Below the pieces are notes generated by a model. That model saw nothing but the letters and a program-made list of their open reading frames with translations. It made no database searches and was not told where the DNA came from. Positions 1 through 13,012 of a stretch of 64,000 nt of DNA are shown piece after piece; the stretch's first letter is position 1, and the number at the start of each line of letters is the position of its first letter. The position numbers were made by a program, and so were the translations under genes. Origin of the DNA: Erythroxylum novogranatense. Lineage: Eukaryota > Streptophyta > Magnoliopsida > Malpighiales > Erythroxylaceae. The DNA is taken from assembly GCA_029891385.1 (NCBI GenBank), contig CM057233.1:56250063-56314062 (forward strand). Reading direction: 5' to 3'.

Positions 1-3000
1 TGATAAATCACCATTTTTGGTCAAAGAAGAGTCAAAATTCTAGACTATTCTTATGTGTTGACGTGCACTCCCCATTTAAGACTTAAGATATTTTGTTTTA
101 ATTAAAAAAAAGGAGAAAAGAGAGGAAGAAGAGGAAGTTTTGGCCATCATCAAACTTCACCCTTATTTTTGATTTTTCAACTCCAACCAAAGTATTTTAA
201 GCTAATTTGGGGACAAGGAACTCATATCATTATATTTGAGAAATTCTCAAAGGATTGGAAGATATCATCAAAGGAAGGTTTAGGTAAATTTTGTTTCATC
301 TCTCTCTACATTAGGATTTTGAGTTTGGTGTTAAGATATGTTGTTCTCTATGCTTGAATATGTAGGAAACATGGTTTAGATGAATGAAATGTGTCATGCA
401 GAGGGTTCTCTAAATCAAAACCAAAATTGTTCCCTTTTGGTGAAAGTTTGTGAATTTATGAATATCTTTTGAAATTGATGGTCTAAATAAATTATATGGT
501 ATTAATTATAAATGCATGATGTGAATTAATGACGAAGAATGAAGAAAATGTGTGTTGGTTAAGTTTAGGTCAAAATGATGGAGAAGAGGTGGATTAATAT
601 AATAAGTTGTACAATTGATAAAATGTAGCTTAAATGAAGGAAATTGGTTAGAATGGGAGTAGTGGAATGTGTCATTGATTGGAAGTGTTTACTATATGAC
701 ATGATAGGAGCATAAATTATTGTGATAAGGTCATGGAAATGTGACTTGAAAATCATGCACCTTAGATGTTTGATAAATGCGTACGTGAACTTGGCTTAGG
801 ACTTAAGACTTTATAATGGTATACATTGGAAAACACTTCCATGTTTACTTAGATTAGACTTGAAATGTTGCCTAGATTGATGAATAATGACCTAATATGC
901 TTGATAAATATGTGCTTAATTATGTTATGAAATGAGTAAGTTTGGATTAAAGACATTAAATGCCTTAGAAAATGCAAAAGAAAAGCTAATGTGATGGTGT
1001 ATAAATATGAAATTTATGTTTAAGTAGTATTTTTTTTCGTATGCCTTTTTATATATAAAGGCTCGAAGCTGTGAATCAAGAAACTTGTATCGAGGATTGT
1101 TGAAGTTAAGGGAGTGAATATCTTCTTTTGAGGTGAGTTAGGAAAACCATATTCTCAAATGGGATTAAAGCATCCTAAGACAAGCATGATGACTTATATG
1201 TGAATTTTGAATCTAGGCAACATATAGTAGAATTGAATTTCAAACGGATGCTAATTTGTTTAAGTATTTAATAAACGCCATTGTTTTGAACAACTATACA
1301 TTTGATGTATAAAAGATAAATTTTATTGTATAAAATAATGTTTCAACATGGTTTTTGAAACTGATTTTTTATTACATATTTTGAGAAATGTTATTTTTAA
1401 CAAATCTGAATTTAAAGTGCAAAGAATAATGCTTTATTTTATAAAACTACATTTTGAAAAAATTTCACTTGGATTACAAAAGATAAATTTTATTATATGA
1501 AATAATATTTTGGAATTTACATAAGCATAACCGATTCATGTATTCAGCACGTATTTGTTTTCTTTTGGTTTAGAGCTATGGTACGGTTTTATTTTATCGG
1601 TTGGACCAATAAACAAAAACATGGTGTTTTACTTGATTTTTGTACTTCATTTTTGTATATGATTTTTTTGATTGGTGAGGAAACGATTGGCCAATCATGT
1701 ATTGGGTATAACTAATTAAGTGATTATCGTACCCTTGACACTGGTACATGAAAATTGAGTCGTCGTATCGACTTCTTTCTAGGGAATTCATGGATGATTC
1801 TACACCTAGGGACTGGACACCGACGAGGTCATCACTTAGGGTCATGACGCTCTTGTCAAATATAGTCCGGATTCACCACGGATGAAAATCGAGTCAATAC
1901 CGAGTATCGGTGGGTGTGCACATTAGTTTGGCTAACTAGTGGTGCACTCATGATTATTTTGGCTTATCCTGATATTGGTTTTCCTATCGACATTTGATTT
2001 ATACATATGTTGTTTTTATGCTTTTGTGTACTGGAATTGGAACTTATGTTCACTAGATGAGTGAGTTAATAGGCTAGGCCTAAATGGTTCCTAACCTGTA
2101 TATGTTAAGTCATAGGTTGGGTTTATGTGTTTTCTATATGATATATATTCACTTCACAAGTTATCTACACCGTTTTGGTATGAATTGAATTCTATTTGTA
2201 ATATATGTCTTTCTTGCTCATTGAGTACCTAGTGTACTCACTTTTCGTAGTGTGCCCTAGGTCAATGGATAGTTGTGATTCATGTATTAACATTATGACT
2301 TATTAATAATATATTATGAGGTATTCCTTTCATATATGCATGTATTTCATTTATGTAATGTGATTTACATTCCATGAATGGTTTTAGACTTATGTCATCA
2401 AGTATGTGACTTGATAGTAAAACCATAAGCGTTATAAGACTATTCTAGACTGTCCCTGGTCGATCATTATTGGTGGAACAATAATAAATTAAGGCTAGTA
2501 TATGTTCTTGTTGATGATCACGTTTTACTGATCATGGATATGAGATATCAAATCAGAAACATATATATATGTTAGAGAACATATATTGGACCAACCCACA
2601 TAAAGAATACTACATGGTTTAATGTCATTAGTGATTCTTAATATGGTTTGACTTTAGTCCTTTGACCTAAAGTCATCATGGTTCCCTACATGAGGAATTC
2701 GGTGTTTTGATATTAGACGAAGTTATTCTTAACCGAATAACAAGTAGTCTTGTGTTGGACATCAAATAAATCATGCGGAGGGATGTGAATGACGTAGATG
2801 GGATTTTTACCTCTCTTAAATGAGAGAGATATCATTTGGGCCTCTTGACAAGTGTGATTGAAGAAATGCATGGCCGTGCTGAAATGACTTGATGAAGAGT
2901 CATCAATGTCATTTGTTATAATCAGTCAACTTGGGGATCAAGAAACTATGATTAATCAAAGGTTGACATGTACCATGCCTTGTGATTAATCTTGATATCG

Positions 3001-3488
3001 TGTTACAAAAGGACTGAGCTTATAACCATAGTTACAGGTTAAATCGGATTATCAATCCTCATTTGATTTGAGTAGTCATAATGTCTTGCTAGAGGCTGCT
3101 TATGACTTATGGGCCTTGAAGTGTGATCAAGCCCATTGCCAACATCAAATGAGCCTACAGGGTCGCACACAAAGAGTGATGTGATCTGGGCTTATTCTCT
3201 TGGGCCTAATTTATTAGGTATTGAATAAATATATGTAGATATATTTATTGGGCTAGATTGAATTAAGTTGTCGGGCTTTTATTATATGAGATATAATGGG
3301 CCGAAATTTATTGGGGCCTCAATAGGATTAGGGTTTCTCTATAAATAGAGAAACTTAGGTCTCATTGAAGTAGCAGACACAATTGTCACGAAACCCTAGC
3401 CACCATCCGAGAGGAAAATCGTGCGGCGTTCGGGAAGAGTTTCAGGATGTGCTAGCACACCATAGCCGCAGCCCAGATCGTGCATACT

Positions 3489-6136
3489 TGTTGGAACCCG
3501 TTTCTGGAATCCAACTCAAACCAAAACCATAACACTTACTAACCTGTTTTGATACCGCAAATATCGGGCCCCATTTCCGGAACCTAACCTCGGTACAAAA
3601 TACCATTATACTGAAGCGTGGTTCGCTAAAATCTCTTCTTACTCTGCTACTAAAAATGATGAGCCCCGAACTCGGAATCCGACCATTGAACCAAAACGTT
3701 GGTGTATACCACCGAAATCGTGAAGCTTACAATCTCATTTCATTTCTACATTCCTTTTCCCATAACACACCTCGTTGTGGTATATAATTACATATGCATA
3801 ACGAAAATTCACAATCCAAAAATCATATCATAATCATAACTCCCTCAAGTAAACAAATTTCTCACTCAATCTGGTCCATTTACACAAATGTGTACTTCCA
3901 TTGGTTATCAGCCATACATAATTCATTTACATCAAGGAATAGAATTTACAAGTTCTCATGACATACCAAGCCACAATGCAGTATCAATATCGAAGTCCGA
4001 ATATACAAAATATACCGATTCCAAATTTCCAATACTAAGTTAACTTAGAACAATACAATAAGCACACATATAAATCGAAACCTTCACTTCCCTTCACTGG
4101 ATCTTCTTCTCATCACTTGTGGATGGGAATGAAGGGGGTGAGCTTATAGCTCGTGGGTAATAGGTTTCTAACGAAGAACAAGCAAAACTGTTGAAAAATG
4201 TTCATTTGTTATACAAAAATCATAATAAGTTCATAAAACGCTTTGCTCCCAAATTCTCGGTCAAATCTGAAATTCTGAGTTCAAACTCGTAGTGGAAAAG
4301 GTAATTTCATAGTGAAAATGTTATCACATCAACACAACATATGCTCAATTTATGCACATACTTGACAATTCATAGATGCAATGCACAAACAAATTGCTTG
4401 AGAGTTCCATAAACGATCCGGATAAACCGAAGGTAAATCTGTAAACAAAACGAGTCCGATTTCTTAAGGATCTCGTGGCCTTAAGCGGGCAACCGAGAGA
4501 AGGCTTTATGTCAACGTGCACGTGACTCCATCCGTAACTCTCTTACCCAAACAAAGCACATAATCTATTCGTTTCATGCTCAAAGCATTTATCCAAGCTT
4601 TCATACTTTTCATGCTCTTTTCTTTCTTTTCCGAATATACAAAATGCCATGAATTTTAGGCATGATATAAAATGTTCAATGCATTTTCATCTTTATTTGA
4701 AATTCATCAGAAAAATTCATATGCTGAAACATATAGAAAGTTTGCAAACCATTCAATAGAAACAAAACGATATTTATGAAGTAATTGAAATCATTATTGA
4801 TTTGTGAGAAAACTTTAGTGGCTCATTACTAAATTATACACATAAAAACCAACCTGATATCCTTGCTTGGATACATGCATAAAGATGCCTCTCATCTTGA
4901 TCCTCTTGCCTTCCTTGATTCCCTTAATCAAGTGCAAAATTCCTATTCAAATAGGAATACAAATTAGGAACCCAAAAATTGCACATTCACCAAGATAAAT
5001 TCTAAACAAACCCAAACGCTGCCAAAGTCAAACCATTCGGGTCACTTTTCCCATAAAAGTCCTCATTGTCTTACATTTCTATTAACTTCAAAAACATTCA
5101 TTTTGGTTCAAAAGCCCGAAAGTTATACCCCAACAAGTTGAGACTAATCTATACCCAACTTTTGACCAAATTGTAAGATTCTTATTATCTGAATTTCAAT
5201 TTCATTGCTTCATAAAACTTGTAGCCCTCTATCTCTAGTTCACAACGAATTTGAAATCACCTCAATTGGACATCTACATCAAAAGATATGCCCAAAATAT
5301 CAAAATTCATCTTTACTGGAAGCTGGGGGCTCGTCGCGGCGAATCCTTCCCTGCACGTCGCGACGAACACAACTCACACATCGCGATGAACCTTTCTCCG
5401 CTCGTCGTGATGAATTTAATTATTACACGTCGCGACGAACTCGCACGTCGCGGCGTAGTTCATACGCACGTCGCGACGTGCGGGTCTGAAGAACGACTCC
5501 GAAACCCGATTTCCAGCATTTTCTCACTTCAATCCCTTCCCTTTTCCAAATACAACATATCTAAACCTTAGATCAAGTCCTACACTACATTTCTTACCCA
5601 TTAACACTTCAAAAATAACCACAAAATCATAAACCCAAAGAAATCTATCCATTTTTCTTCTAAAACCCTAAAACCACCGATTCTCACCCATTCCACATCC
5701 TTTAAGTTTAATCTAACCATAACAAGATTAAACGAAGCAAAACTTACCCGAAGTCGCTTCGAATCTGTCAGAAATCCCTCAAGGAGCAAAAACCCCAAAT
5801 TTTCTCTTCTCTTCTCCAAGCTTACGACACTCTCCTCTCTTTTCTCCTTCTTTTCTTTTCTTTTCTTCTATTTTCTTTCTTTTCTAACTCTTTCCTCTTC
5901 CTCTCTTAATTTCTACTTACTTATCAAATGTCCAGGTTACCCCTTTCACTTAAGCCTTAAGCCTTAAAATCTTAGGTGCCATGACCAAAATGCCCTTATG
6001 TATTCTTACCACTTGTCATACAACCAAACCATAAAATAATTTCTACCAACATTTACATAACAAATAAATCCAAAACTTTATCCATCAAATCTATTATAAT
6101 CATGTTTAATTCAATACGAAAAATTCGGGGCCAACA
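3489..6136 (-). mobile_element. Gypsy-type solo LTR (S2), 2648 bp, TSD ATACT
   Basis: It begins TGTTGG at 3489 and ends CCAACA at 6136. It is flanked by a perfect 5-bp duplication ATACT (3484-3488 and 6137-6141). Orientation is minus. Read on the minus strand it starts TGTTGGCCCCGAA, has a purine-rich leader (about 5930-5760), a donor-like GTAAGTT at 5747-5741, and the conserved AGCTCACCCCC block seen also at 11371. The donor is followed by a CG-rich palindrome array (5328-5490). Open frames here (for example 5205-5489) are Arg/Ser-rich translations of that array and not genes. Confidence 0.92.
5328..5490. repeat. Array of CGTCGCGACG-type palindromes in solo LTR S2
   Basis: About seven variants of the self-complementary core GTCGCGAC, often followed by GAAC, are spaced 12-35 bp apart. 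Several are intact (near 5357, 5429, 5470) and others differ by one or two bases, mostly changes expected from CpG loss. The local GC content is far above the surrounding AT-rich LTR. Similar arrays occur in E2 (36393-36542) and in both LTRs of E4. Confidence 0.85.
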
Positions 6137-6815
6137 ATACTCTTGTGGATACCGGTAGAGGGCATTCACGTTTGCAGTGTCTTGGAATCCGAAAAAAAAG
6201 CATCCTATCTATGACAATAAGGTATTTTCGTACATCCTTAGCATTTTCGATTATACTTCATGTTGTTGTATGGTCTTTTTCCGCAGTGTATTGTTCTCAG
6301 ACCGTACGCGATCCAACACTCACCCCCTCCATTTTCTAATCATGCAGGCTAATTTAGTAAGTTTGAAGCTTTGAGTGGATTATGTAGCCTTTTCACATTT
6401 TTGAGGTATTACCGTAAGTGGGTAGTTTCCTATTTTTTACTTTTATGGTCTAGTGGCTCATGAACTGTGTTTATGTAGATACACGTTATGATTTTGTAAG
6501 TTAACTTTTGATTGGCTTGTGTTTTTATAAATGACTTTATGTATGAATCTTTTGATACTGTTGTTAAGAGTGCCTTGAGTGGACTTTAAAGTCCTGAAGT
6601 TGTGGTTAGATGTGAATATATAAATGTGTTTGAAATTGTTTGCAACTTTTGAGATTTTTAAAACACAGTCGTTGGGCTGCCTGAATTTGAAAAAAGAGAG
6701 AGAAAAGAATAGATATTCAATTAGCCTTGCATAGTCAGATTAAAGATGCCGTGAGTGTCCTTGGCCTGGTTATGTGGCGGTTATCATGGGCCCGATGTGG
6801 TACCGGGTCGTGACA

Positions 6816-7556
6816 GATTCATTACCCTAATGATTAGGGAGAATGCTCTGTTGTTATCGATTAAGATTGATTAGAAAAATCCTTGACCAAGGTGAAATAA
6901 TGCTTTATAAATATTTTACAAATGTCATTAATAAAATCAATGACTAATGGCGGACCACTAATATGATTAAACTAAAAATAAAGTGGACATTAATTTTTAT
7001 ACTCCATGTTTAATCAGATCATTATATGATGAAAGGATTGAATTATATGAAAAAATCATGTACGGAAAGATTAGTCAAAACTACTTTAACATTCTTGAAT
7101 ATTTGGGTGGTCATGATTCCTTACTAAGCGTCAATCTTGATCTATGATTTTAATTATTTAATTGGAGAATTAAAAATTAACAAGTGTTTTAATTTATCTA
7201 ATTATAATTATAATTGATAGTCATTATCAACATATTTAGGAATCCAATGGATATCACATAAAGAATAAGTTATAGAGGGCAAAGTTATTTTAATCAAGTT
7301 GGATTTGACTGTAATGTTTGAAAACTTAATGCTTAAATATGAGATATTTAATAAATAAAGATCAATATGAGATATTAGATCTTAATTGAGCATAACTGAT
7401 ATTTAATTAGAATTATTTGTAATTCTAATTAAAGTTTAACTAAAATTAGAATTTAATTACTAAAACATCCTAAACATATTATAAATGTAATTAAGCTTTA
7501 ATAAAGCTAATACTTCTTGCATAACTTTCTTTGTAAGTATTACAGGGTTCTTTTAA
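6816..7556. other. AT-rich spacer, no gene seen
   Basis: This lies between the end of LTR G1 and the TSD of the next solo LTR. It is AT-rich with many short TAATT runs. I see no coding frame, RNA gene or recognisable element end. Confidence 0.6.
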
Positions 7557-8669
7557 TGTTGGACCCCGAATGTTTCTGAAAAGATTAAAACTACTTGAAT
7601 AAGAAATTTTGGTGGTTAGCCACAAGTAAAGAACAAATACATAGAAGTTCTTGAACCAAGAATTTATAGAAAAGCGTAAAGTAAGGAATGAGAGATGTGG
7701 ATAGATTATGATTTTATTATGGTGTTTTGGTGGATAAGAGGTTTTTGAAATAGAAGGAATTGAGGTGAAAGTTAGCAGTAAAATGATAGCAATATTTGTG
7801 TAGTAAAGCAATGGAGAATCGGTATATATGTGTATGTTCTGTCATTTGTGTTCATGGATTATGATTTTTCTTTATGGAGGACATTGATTTGAAATGAAGT
7901 TGAGAGGAAGAATAGGGTTGGAGCATGAAAGTTGAAAATGCAGAAAAGTAACAAAGCATGAATAGGTTGATTATGAATTTTGGGTTTTGATGATTTCTTG
8001 GACTAAACTTTCATATTTTGGAGTAGTATGAATTTATGGTGAATAATTTGATTGAAATGGATTAAAAAAACTAGAAATAAAATTTTGAAATATTAGGTTG
8101 TGAAAAATTTAAGTCTGGAAATTTTGGGAATGAATAGTAATGGAGAGTTGGATTGTTGATCTGAAAGTTATATGAATTGTTTGGGTTGATCTAGAGAGAT
8201 TTTGATAAAATTGTCTTCACAGGAATTGTAACTTATCTTTGTATCTTTCCATTGATATAAAGTATGAAATTTTTAGACAACGTAGTTGGAAGATATGATC
8301 ATTAGAAGTTGTGATGCTGTTTAGGATGGAACTTTCGGACAACCACATTGATTTGGAATTTTGACCCTTATAGAGGCAGAAATTGTTTTTAAGTTCTTCA
8401 TAAAGGTTGTATATGATCTTTCCAACTTTACAACGTTATGAAGTTTGAAAGTTTTGGATATCGTACTGGGAATTTATGATCCTTACAAGTGTGATGTTGC
8501 ATAAGATATGTGCATGTGATAGCTATGGAAATTCATATACTGACTTCAAGGATATTTTTGGGTTGATGTGAGTTGATTTATGCAAAATAGACTTCTTGAA
8601 AGTTGTAGATCTTGAATTCATCTTTCTATTCATTTACATAACACCTAAACAGAAAGTTATACTTGTTTT

Positions 8670-9660
8670 TCCAATTCATCTCAGTATGATGTCAGCATTC
8701 GTCTCATGACGTCAGCATCGTCTCATTTTGGCCAGAACATCTTGTAGTCCAAATTTGATCCTCTAGATGATAGAATTCGTCTTTAAGGTCTTCATGAGAG
8801 TTGTAGATCTTGAAGTCCTATTTCTATTAATCTAAAGAATACCTGAATCCGAGTTCTGTACCAGAAAGTTACACCCATTTTTCCAATTCGTTTCAGTATG
8901 ATGTCAGCATTCGTCTAATGACGTCAGCATCGTCTCATTTTGGTTAGAACATCTTCTAGTCCAAATTTGATCCTCTAGATGATATAATTGGTCTTTAAGG
9001 TCCTCATAAGAGTTGTATATATTGAATTCCTATTTCTATTAATCTAAAGAACACCAGAATCTGAGTTCTTTACAGAATGTTATACCTATTTTTCCAATTC
9101 ATCTCAGTATGACGTCAGCATCGTCTCATTTTGGCCATAAATTTTTCTAGTCCAAATTTGATCCTCTAGATTATATAATTGGTCTTTAAGGTCTTCATGA
9201 GAGTTGTATATATTGAAGTCCTCTTTCAATTCATCTAAAGAACACCTAAATCCGAATTCTGTACAAAAAGTTAAACCTACTTTTCAATTCATCTCATTAT
9301 TATGTCAGCATTCGTCTTATGACGTCAACATCGTCTCATTTTGTCCATAACATTGTCTAGTAAAAATTTGATCCTCTATATGGCAGAATTGGTCTTCAAG
9401 GTCTAAATGAAAGTTGTACATCTTGAAGTCTTATTTCTATTGATCTAAAGAACACCTTAATCCAATATCTGTAGGAAAAGTTATGGCAATTTTACGAACC
9501 TTATATCGTCTGATGACATCACTTCGTCTCAAAATGACATCAGATCTTTTGTTTTATTTTTTGACCCTTTATATGATTGAATTTGTCTCTAAGGTCTTTA
9601 TGAGAGTTGTAGCTCTTGAAGTCTTATTTTGAACCATTAAAAGAACACCTCAATCAAAAA
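8670..9660 (+). repeat. About five tandem units of 190-212 bp with a TGACGTCA palindrome
   Basis: Units carry TGACGTCA at 8707, 8919, 9110 and 9320, and a decayed TGACATCA at 9514, so spacing is 212, 191, 210 and 194 bp. Each unit also repeats phrases such as GAGAGTTGTAGATCTTGAAG and GAAAGTTA. The units have drifted from one another, so the array is old. TGACGTCA is known as a bZIP (CRE/as-1-like) core; that it acts so here is inference. The array is upstream of the LTR TATA box. Confidence 0.85.
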
Positions 9661-10336
9661 ATTTTGTAGAAAGTTATCTTAATTGTCCCAAGATAGGTTC
9701 AATATGATTGAGGACAAAGCCATGTTTGATTCTTTTGGCCATAACTTCTTCTATAAACACCCGAATGTTTTGATTCTTGAACCATTCGATTTGTAAGATA
9801 TTTCTTTACATATCTACCAAAAATCATGGCCATCTAAAATGAAAGGAGAAAGATTGAGTGAAAAGAATGGTATAGGTACAGTGAATATGCTCTTAAGTAA
9901 TATGAACTGATGAAAATACTTCAGTATTTTGAGTATATCTAGATCTATAAAATTTCAAATGAGATGATTTATGATTTGGGGTCAACTAGAGACATGAAGC
10001 TATAGATGGTATGAAGAAATTGGAATCTAATCCAATCCTTAAGATGTTTAAATTTCTAATGGAAGTTGTGCATAGTACATTGTTTGGGACAAGAGCAGTC
10101 CCAAAGTGTTTGAAGCATATCTTTTGAATCACTGAGCCATATTGAATGATTTTTATTTCCTTAGAAATTTAAGAAAATAGACAAGATTTTTATAGAATAA
10201 AGTGTTATGTAAGAATATCCAAGGGTGCTTTTGACAAGACAATTAAGTAGAAAAGACATAAGGCATAAGTGGAAGGGCAAATGGGACAATTCTCAATCCT
10301 TAAGGACATAACTGGAAGAAGAAGTGTTGTCTTGTC

Positions 10337-10343
10337 TATAAAT
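10337..10343 (+). promoter_or_regulatory. TATA box of solo LTR S3
   Basis: TATAAAT lies just before a long GA-rich leader (about 10350-10570), the usual layout of an LTR promoter followed by the R region. Confidence 0.55.
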
Positions 10344-11867
10344 GAAGAAAAAAACGTGAATGGGAGGAGAAGTAGAAGAGAAGAACGAAAATTCCAAAGA
10401 AAAAGAGAGAGAATGTCATGAAAAAGAGAGAGAATCACAAAGAGAAGAAGAGAAAGAGAGAGACAAGCTAGGGTTTCAATTTCCCTAGCCTACAAGAGAG
10501 ATTTTGAAGTTGTTCAAGAAAGGAAAAAGGAAGATGAAGAGAGAAGCTTCCATTTGGGATCTCTTCATTTGGTGAAGAATCAAGGGATCAAAGAGATAAG
10601 AGGAGCAAGAGAAGAGGCATGTTTGAGCAAGCTTATAAGCAAGGAAATCAGGTGGGGTTCACTTTTATAGTTAAGTAATTAACCCAATAAATTTTTTGTC
10701 AAGAAATCACAGTAAATGATTTTTTTCAACTACCTCATTCATGTGCATTTAATGTTTTCTAAACGCTGTAAGATTTTGTTACATGATTATACATGATTTG
10801 TGTGATAATTCATGAAAAGTTGTTTTAAAATGATTATTTGAAATGATGAATGATTATTTAAAATGATGAATGATTTTGAAACCATGCTTGTGAAAATGGT
10901 TGAAGCTATAGCAAGTATACGAAAAAGCAAGTTTTCAAGAGAAGGGCCATTTTGGCCATCAAGCTTACAAGATCATGAAATATGTGTTATGTGGGTTTGT
11001 AGTGGTCCCCTAAATTTTGTCGTGTACACATTGACCAAGTTAAAGGCTTTTCCCGCCTGCCCGCTAGTGACATGGAGCTCCTTCAGGGACTCTCATAAGT
11101 TCACGGCTACGCAAGACCATTATGTGGAAATGCGTCGTACGTTTTGTTTTGGATCCACCCAAATCATTTCTGATATGCTTATGTGTTTGTAAATTGTGAA
11201 TAAGTTGAAAAATGCATGAATCGTGTTATTGTGATTTTGACTTCACGACAAGAATTTTGAGAAACACGTATTTTATGATTCAACAAGAATATATCCCATG
11301 AGAAAGAACTTTTTGAACAGTTTTGCTTGTTATTTGATATAAACTTGTTACCCATGATTTGAGCTCACCCCCTTCCTGTCCCCACCTCCAGGTTATGAGC
11401 AAGAGATGGAGTGAAAGAGAATCAAGGCCTCACTCCGAATTTGTAGTTTTTGTATTTTTGCATTTTCGGATTACATTGTAAGTTGGCTTGCAGGGCCATT
11501 ATAGCTTCGTAAAAACCCTTTTGTTTTGAGGGTATTGAAATGTAATGATGATGAGTATTTGTATGTAATCTATTAATGAGTATGATAAAATAAAGATATT
11601 AGAGTCTTATGATCTTTCAGCCAGAGTTGGACTTCAGATTCAGAGATAGGATCCAACATTAAGGTTCTTTTGATGTTCGTTTGTCGTGGGCATGCCACCC
11701 TTGTGGGATAATGCAAAAAAAGTGTTTTGGAAATAATCTTACAGGATCATACGCTCAAGTTTTATGATATCCGTAAAGGAGGTTGGGTATGTTCAAGGAA
11801 TTTCCATAGGATTAAGCTCACATTCATGATCCGAAGTTAGGCTCTGAAAATGGTGCCTGACATTTAA

Positions 11868-13012
11868 CCTGTTTTTGTTGATACCATTATAAGTCGGACA
11901 CTTGTGCAGCTATAGTAGTTGAGATGAATAAGTTTTAAAAATAGTTCGATGAATACGACAAAAATATAATCAAGCTTTGAAATAAAGTATGAATTAAGAT
12001 TGTGCTTTATTGTGATTTATGTGTTAATCATTTTATAGAATTAAAGTAATAATGATTTTTAAGAAATCAAAATATGAAAAAGTTTTATAATTATTCCACT
12101 ATGGTAGAGTTTAGATCATGTCCCAATTTTTCAACCGTGTTATTAAAATCACTTTAATTCTATAATTTGATTAAATTAATTTATTATTATTAATCACATT
12201 TTGAAATTGAAATTGCAATAGTTGCAAACCTAAAATCGATTGAGATAAAATATGAATATTAACATTATGAAAAGTTTATATTGATTTCTCTTGCAATTAT
12301 TTGGAGTTGTGGATTCCGAAATTTCTACAATTATGCGATAGCTGTAGTTTTGTGTTGTATTTTCTTAGTTTTGGAAATTAGTTTTCACATTTTCTATTTA
12401 CTTTTTTTTTATGGAAAATTGATTTTACATAAGCTTTGAACTCGTATAACTTGTTTATGAAACTCAGTTAATAAAATCTGAAAATTAAGATTTAAACATG
12501 CTAAACCAAAAATCAAGAAATAAAACGGGCCTTTGTCCTATGTTTTGGTTATTGGATGATTGGACAAAACGTAAAAGGTAGCTTATGGGAGTGTTGTGAC
12601 GGTCATGTCTAGATTGTTTCTTCTTGTTATGGTTTCTCTAGGTTACGTTTTGTGTACTACTTTGTGTCGATTTTAGTTGTGGTTGTGTTTTCTTTTTTGT
12701 ATCTATGGCTGTTTAGTTTTGGAATAAAAATAAGTTGCTTGAGGGTTTTGATGAAATTAGAAGCTGCTAGACATCGTGGCTCTTGCTGGAGAGGCAGTTC
12801 CTCACAACGGTTGTGGGTTGAGGCGTCGGACATGGTAGCCATTAGAGGCAGATAAAAGGTGGTGGCTAGGGGTGATAAGCAAGAGTTGCTCTTGTTGCGG
12901 TGGTAACCACCCCTGGCTTGGCGATAGTTTTAGGAAGCACAGATGAGTGAAATAGAGGAGACACTGACAGCTGTGGAGAAACTAGTAAAACCTAAAGAAA
13001 AAAGTGTTTTGT
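11868..13012. other. AT-rich spacer before the LINE, no gene seen
   Basis: Low-complexity AT-rich DNA. A slightly more GC-rich stretch at 12760-12990 is open in short frames on both strands but has no motif I recognise. It could be the remains of a LINE 5' region or of host sequence. Confidence 0.5.

Larger units (their letters stand above)
2242..6318 (+). mobile_element. Copia-type solo LTR inserted in G1 (about 1.4 kb without its own insertion)
   Basis: The segment starts with TGTGCCCTAG at 2251, resembling plant Copia LTR starts, and ends ...GATCCAACA at 6318. CTCAC (2237-2241 and 6319-6323) flanks the insertion, and removing it restores a smooth G1 reading across the site. Nine bases (2242-2250, TTTTCGTAG) lie between the left TSD and the first TG. 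Either the LTR starts with a non-canonical end or this is filler. A TATA box (CTATAAATAG, near 3340-3350) precedes a leader. No PBS, PPT or pol is present, so it is a solo LTR. The middle (3489-6136) is occupied by another solo LTR. Confidence 0.7.
1..6815 (+). mobile_element. Ty3/Gypsy-type long LTR (G1), left end outside the window, interrupted by nested insertions
   Basis: The right terminus is at 6815 (GGTCGTGACA). Text resembling plant chromovirus LTRs runs from base 1 to 2241 and resumes at 6324. No PBS follows 6815, so this is a 3' LTR or a solo LTR on the plus strand. A purine-rich leader (about 110-280) ends in a donor-like TAG/GTAAAT at 283/284. An acceptor-like AAG at 1060 and GAG/GTGAGT at 1132/1133 would bound a 72-nt exon. 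A further acceptor-like CATGCAG lies at 6341-6347. The body is split by the Copia-type insertion. Family assignment is by recognition of typical LTR text, not by a search. The left TSD lies outside the window. Confidence 0.75.
7557..11862 (+). mobile_element. Gypsy-type solo LTR (S3), 4306 bp, TSD TTTAA
   Basis: It begins TGTTGGACCCCG at 7557 and ends GTGCCTGACA at 11862. A perfect duplication TTTAA flanks it (7552-7556 and 11863-11867). It has no PBS, PPT or pol, so it is a very long solo LTR. A tandem-repeat block sits at about 8670-9660. A TATA box (TATAAAT, 10337-10343) is followed by a purine-rich leader that ends ATCAG/GTGGGG at 10651/10652. An acceptor-like pyrimidine tract ending CCTCCAG is at 11385-11391. 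The 3' part matches the minus-strand text of S2, so S2 and S3 are related families. Confidence 0.9.

Noticed and set aside
5601..5819. Open frame of 72 codons on the minus strand
   Set aside because: Falls in the leader of solo LTR S2 and spans the donor-like site. No similarity recognised.
8670..9660. Centromeric satellite
   Set aside because: Only about five diverged units, confined within a solo LTR with its own TSD.
12652..12855. Small gene before the LINE
   Set aside because: Short overlapping frames on both strands and no motif or splice structure that I can support.
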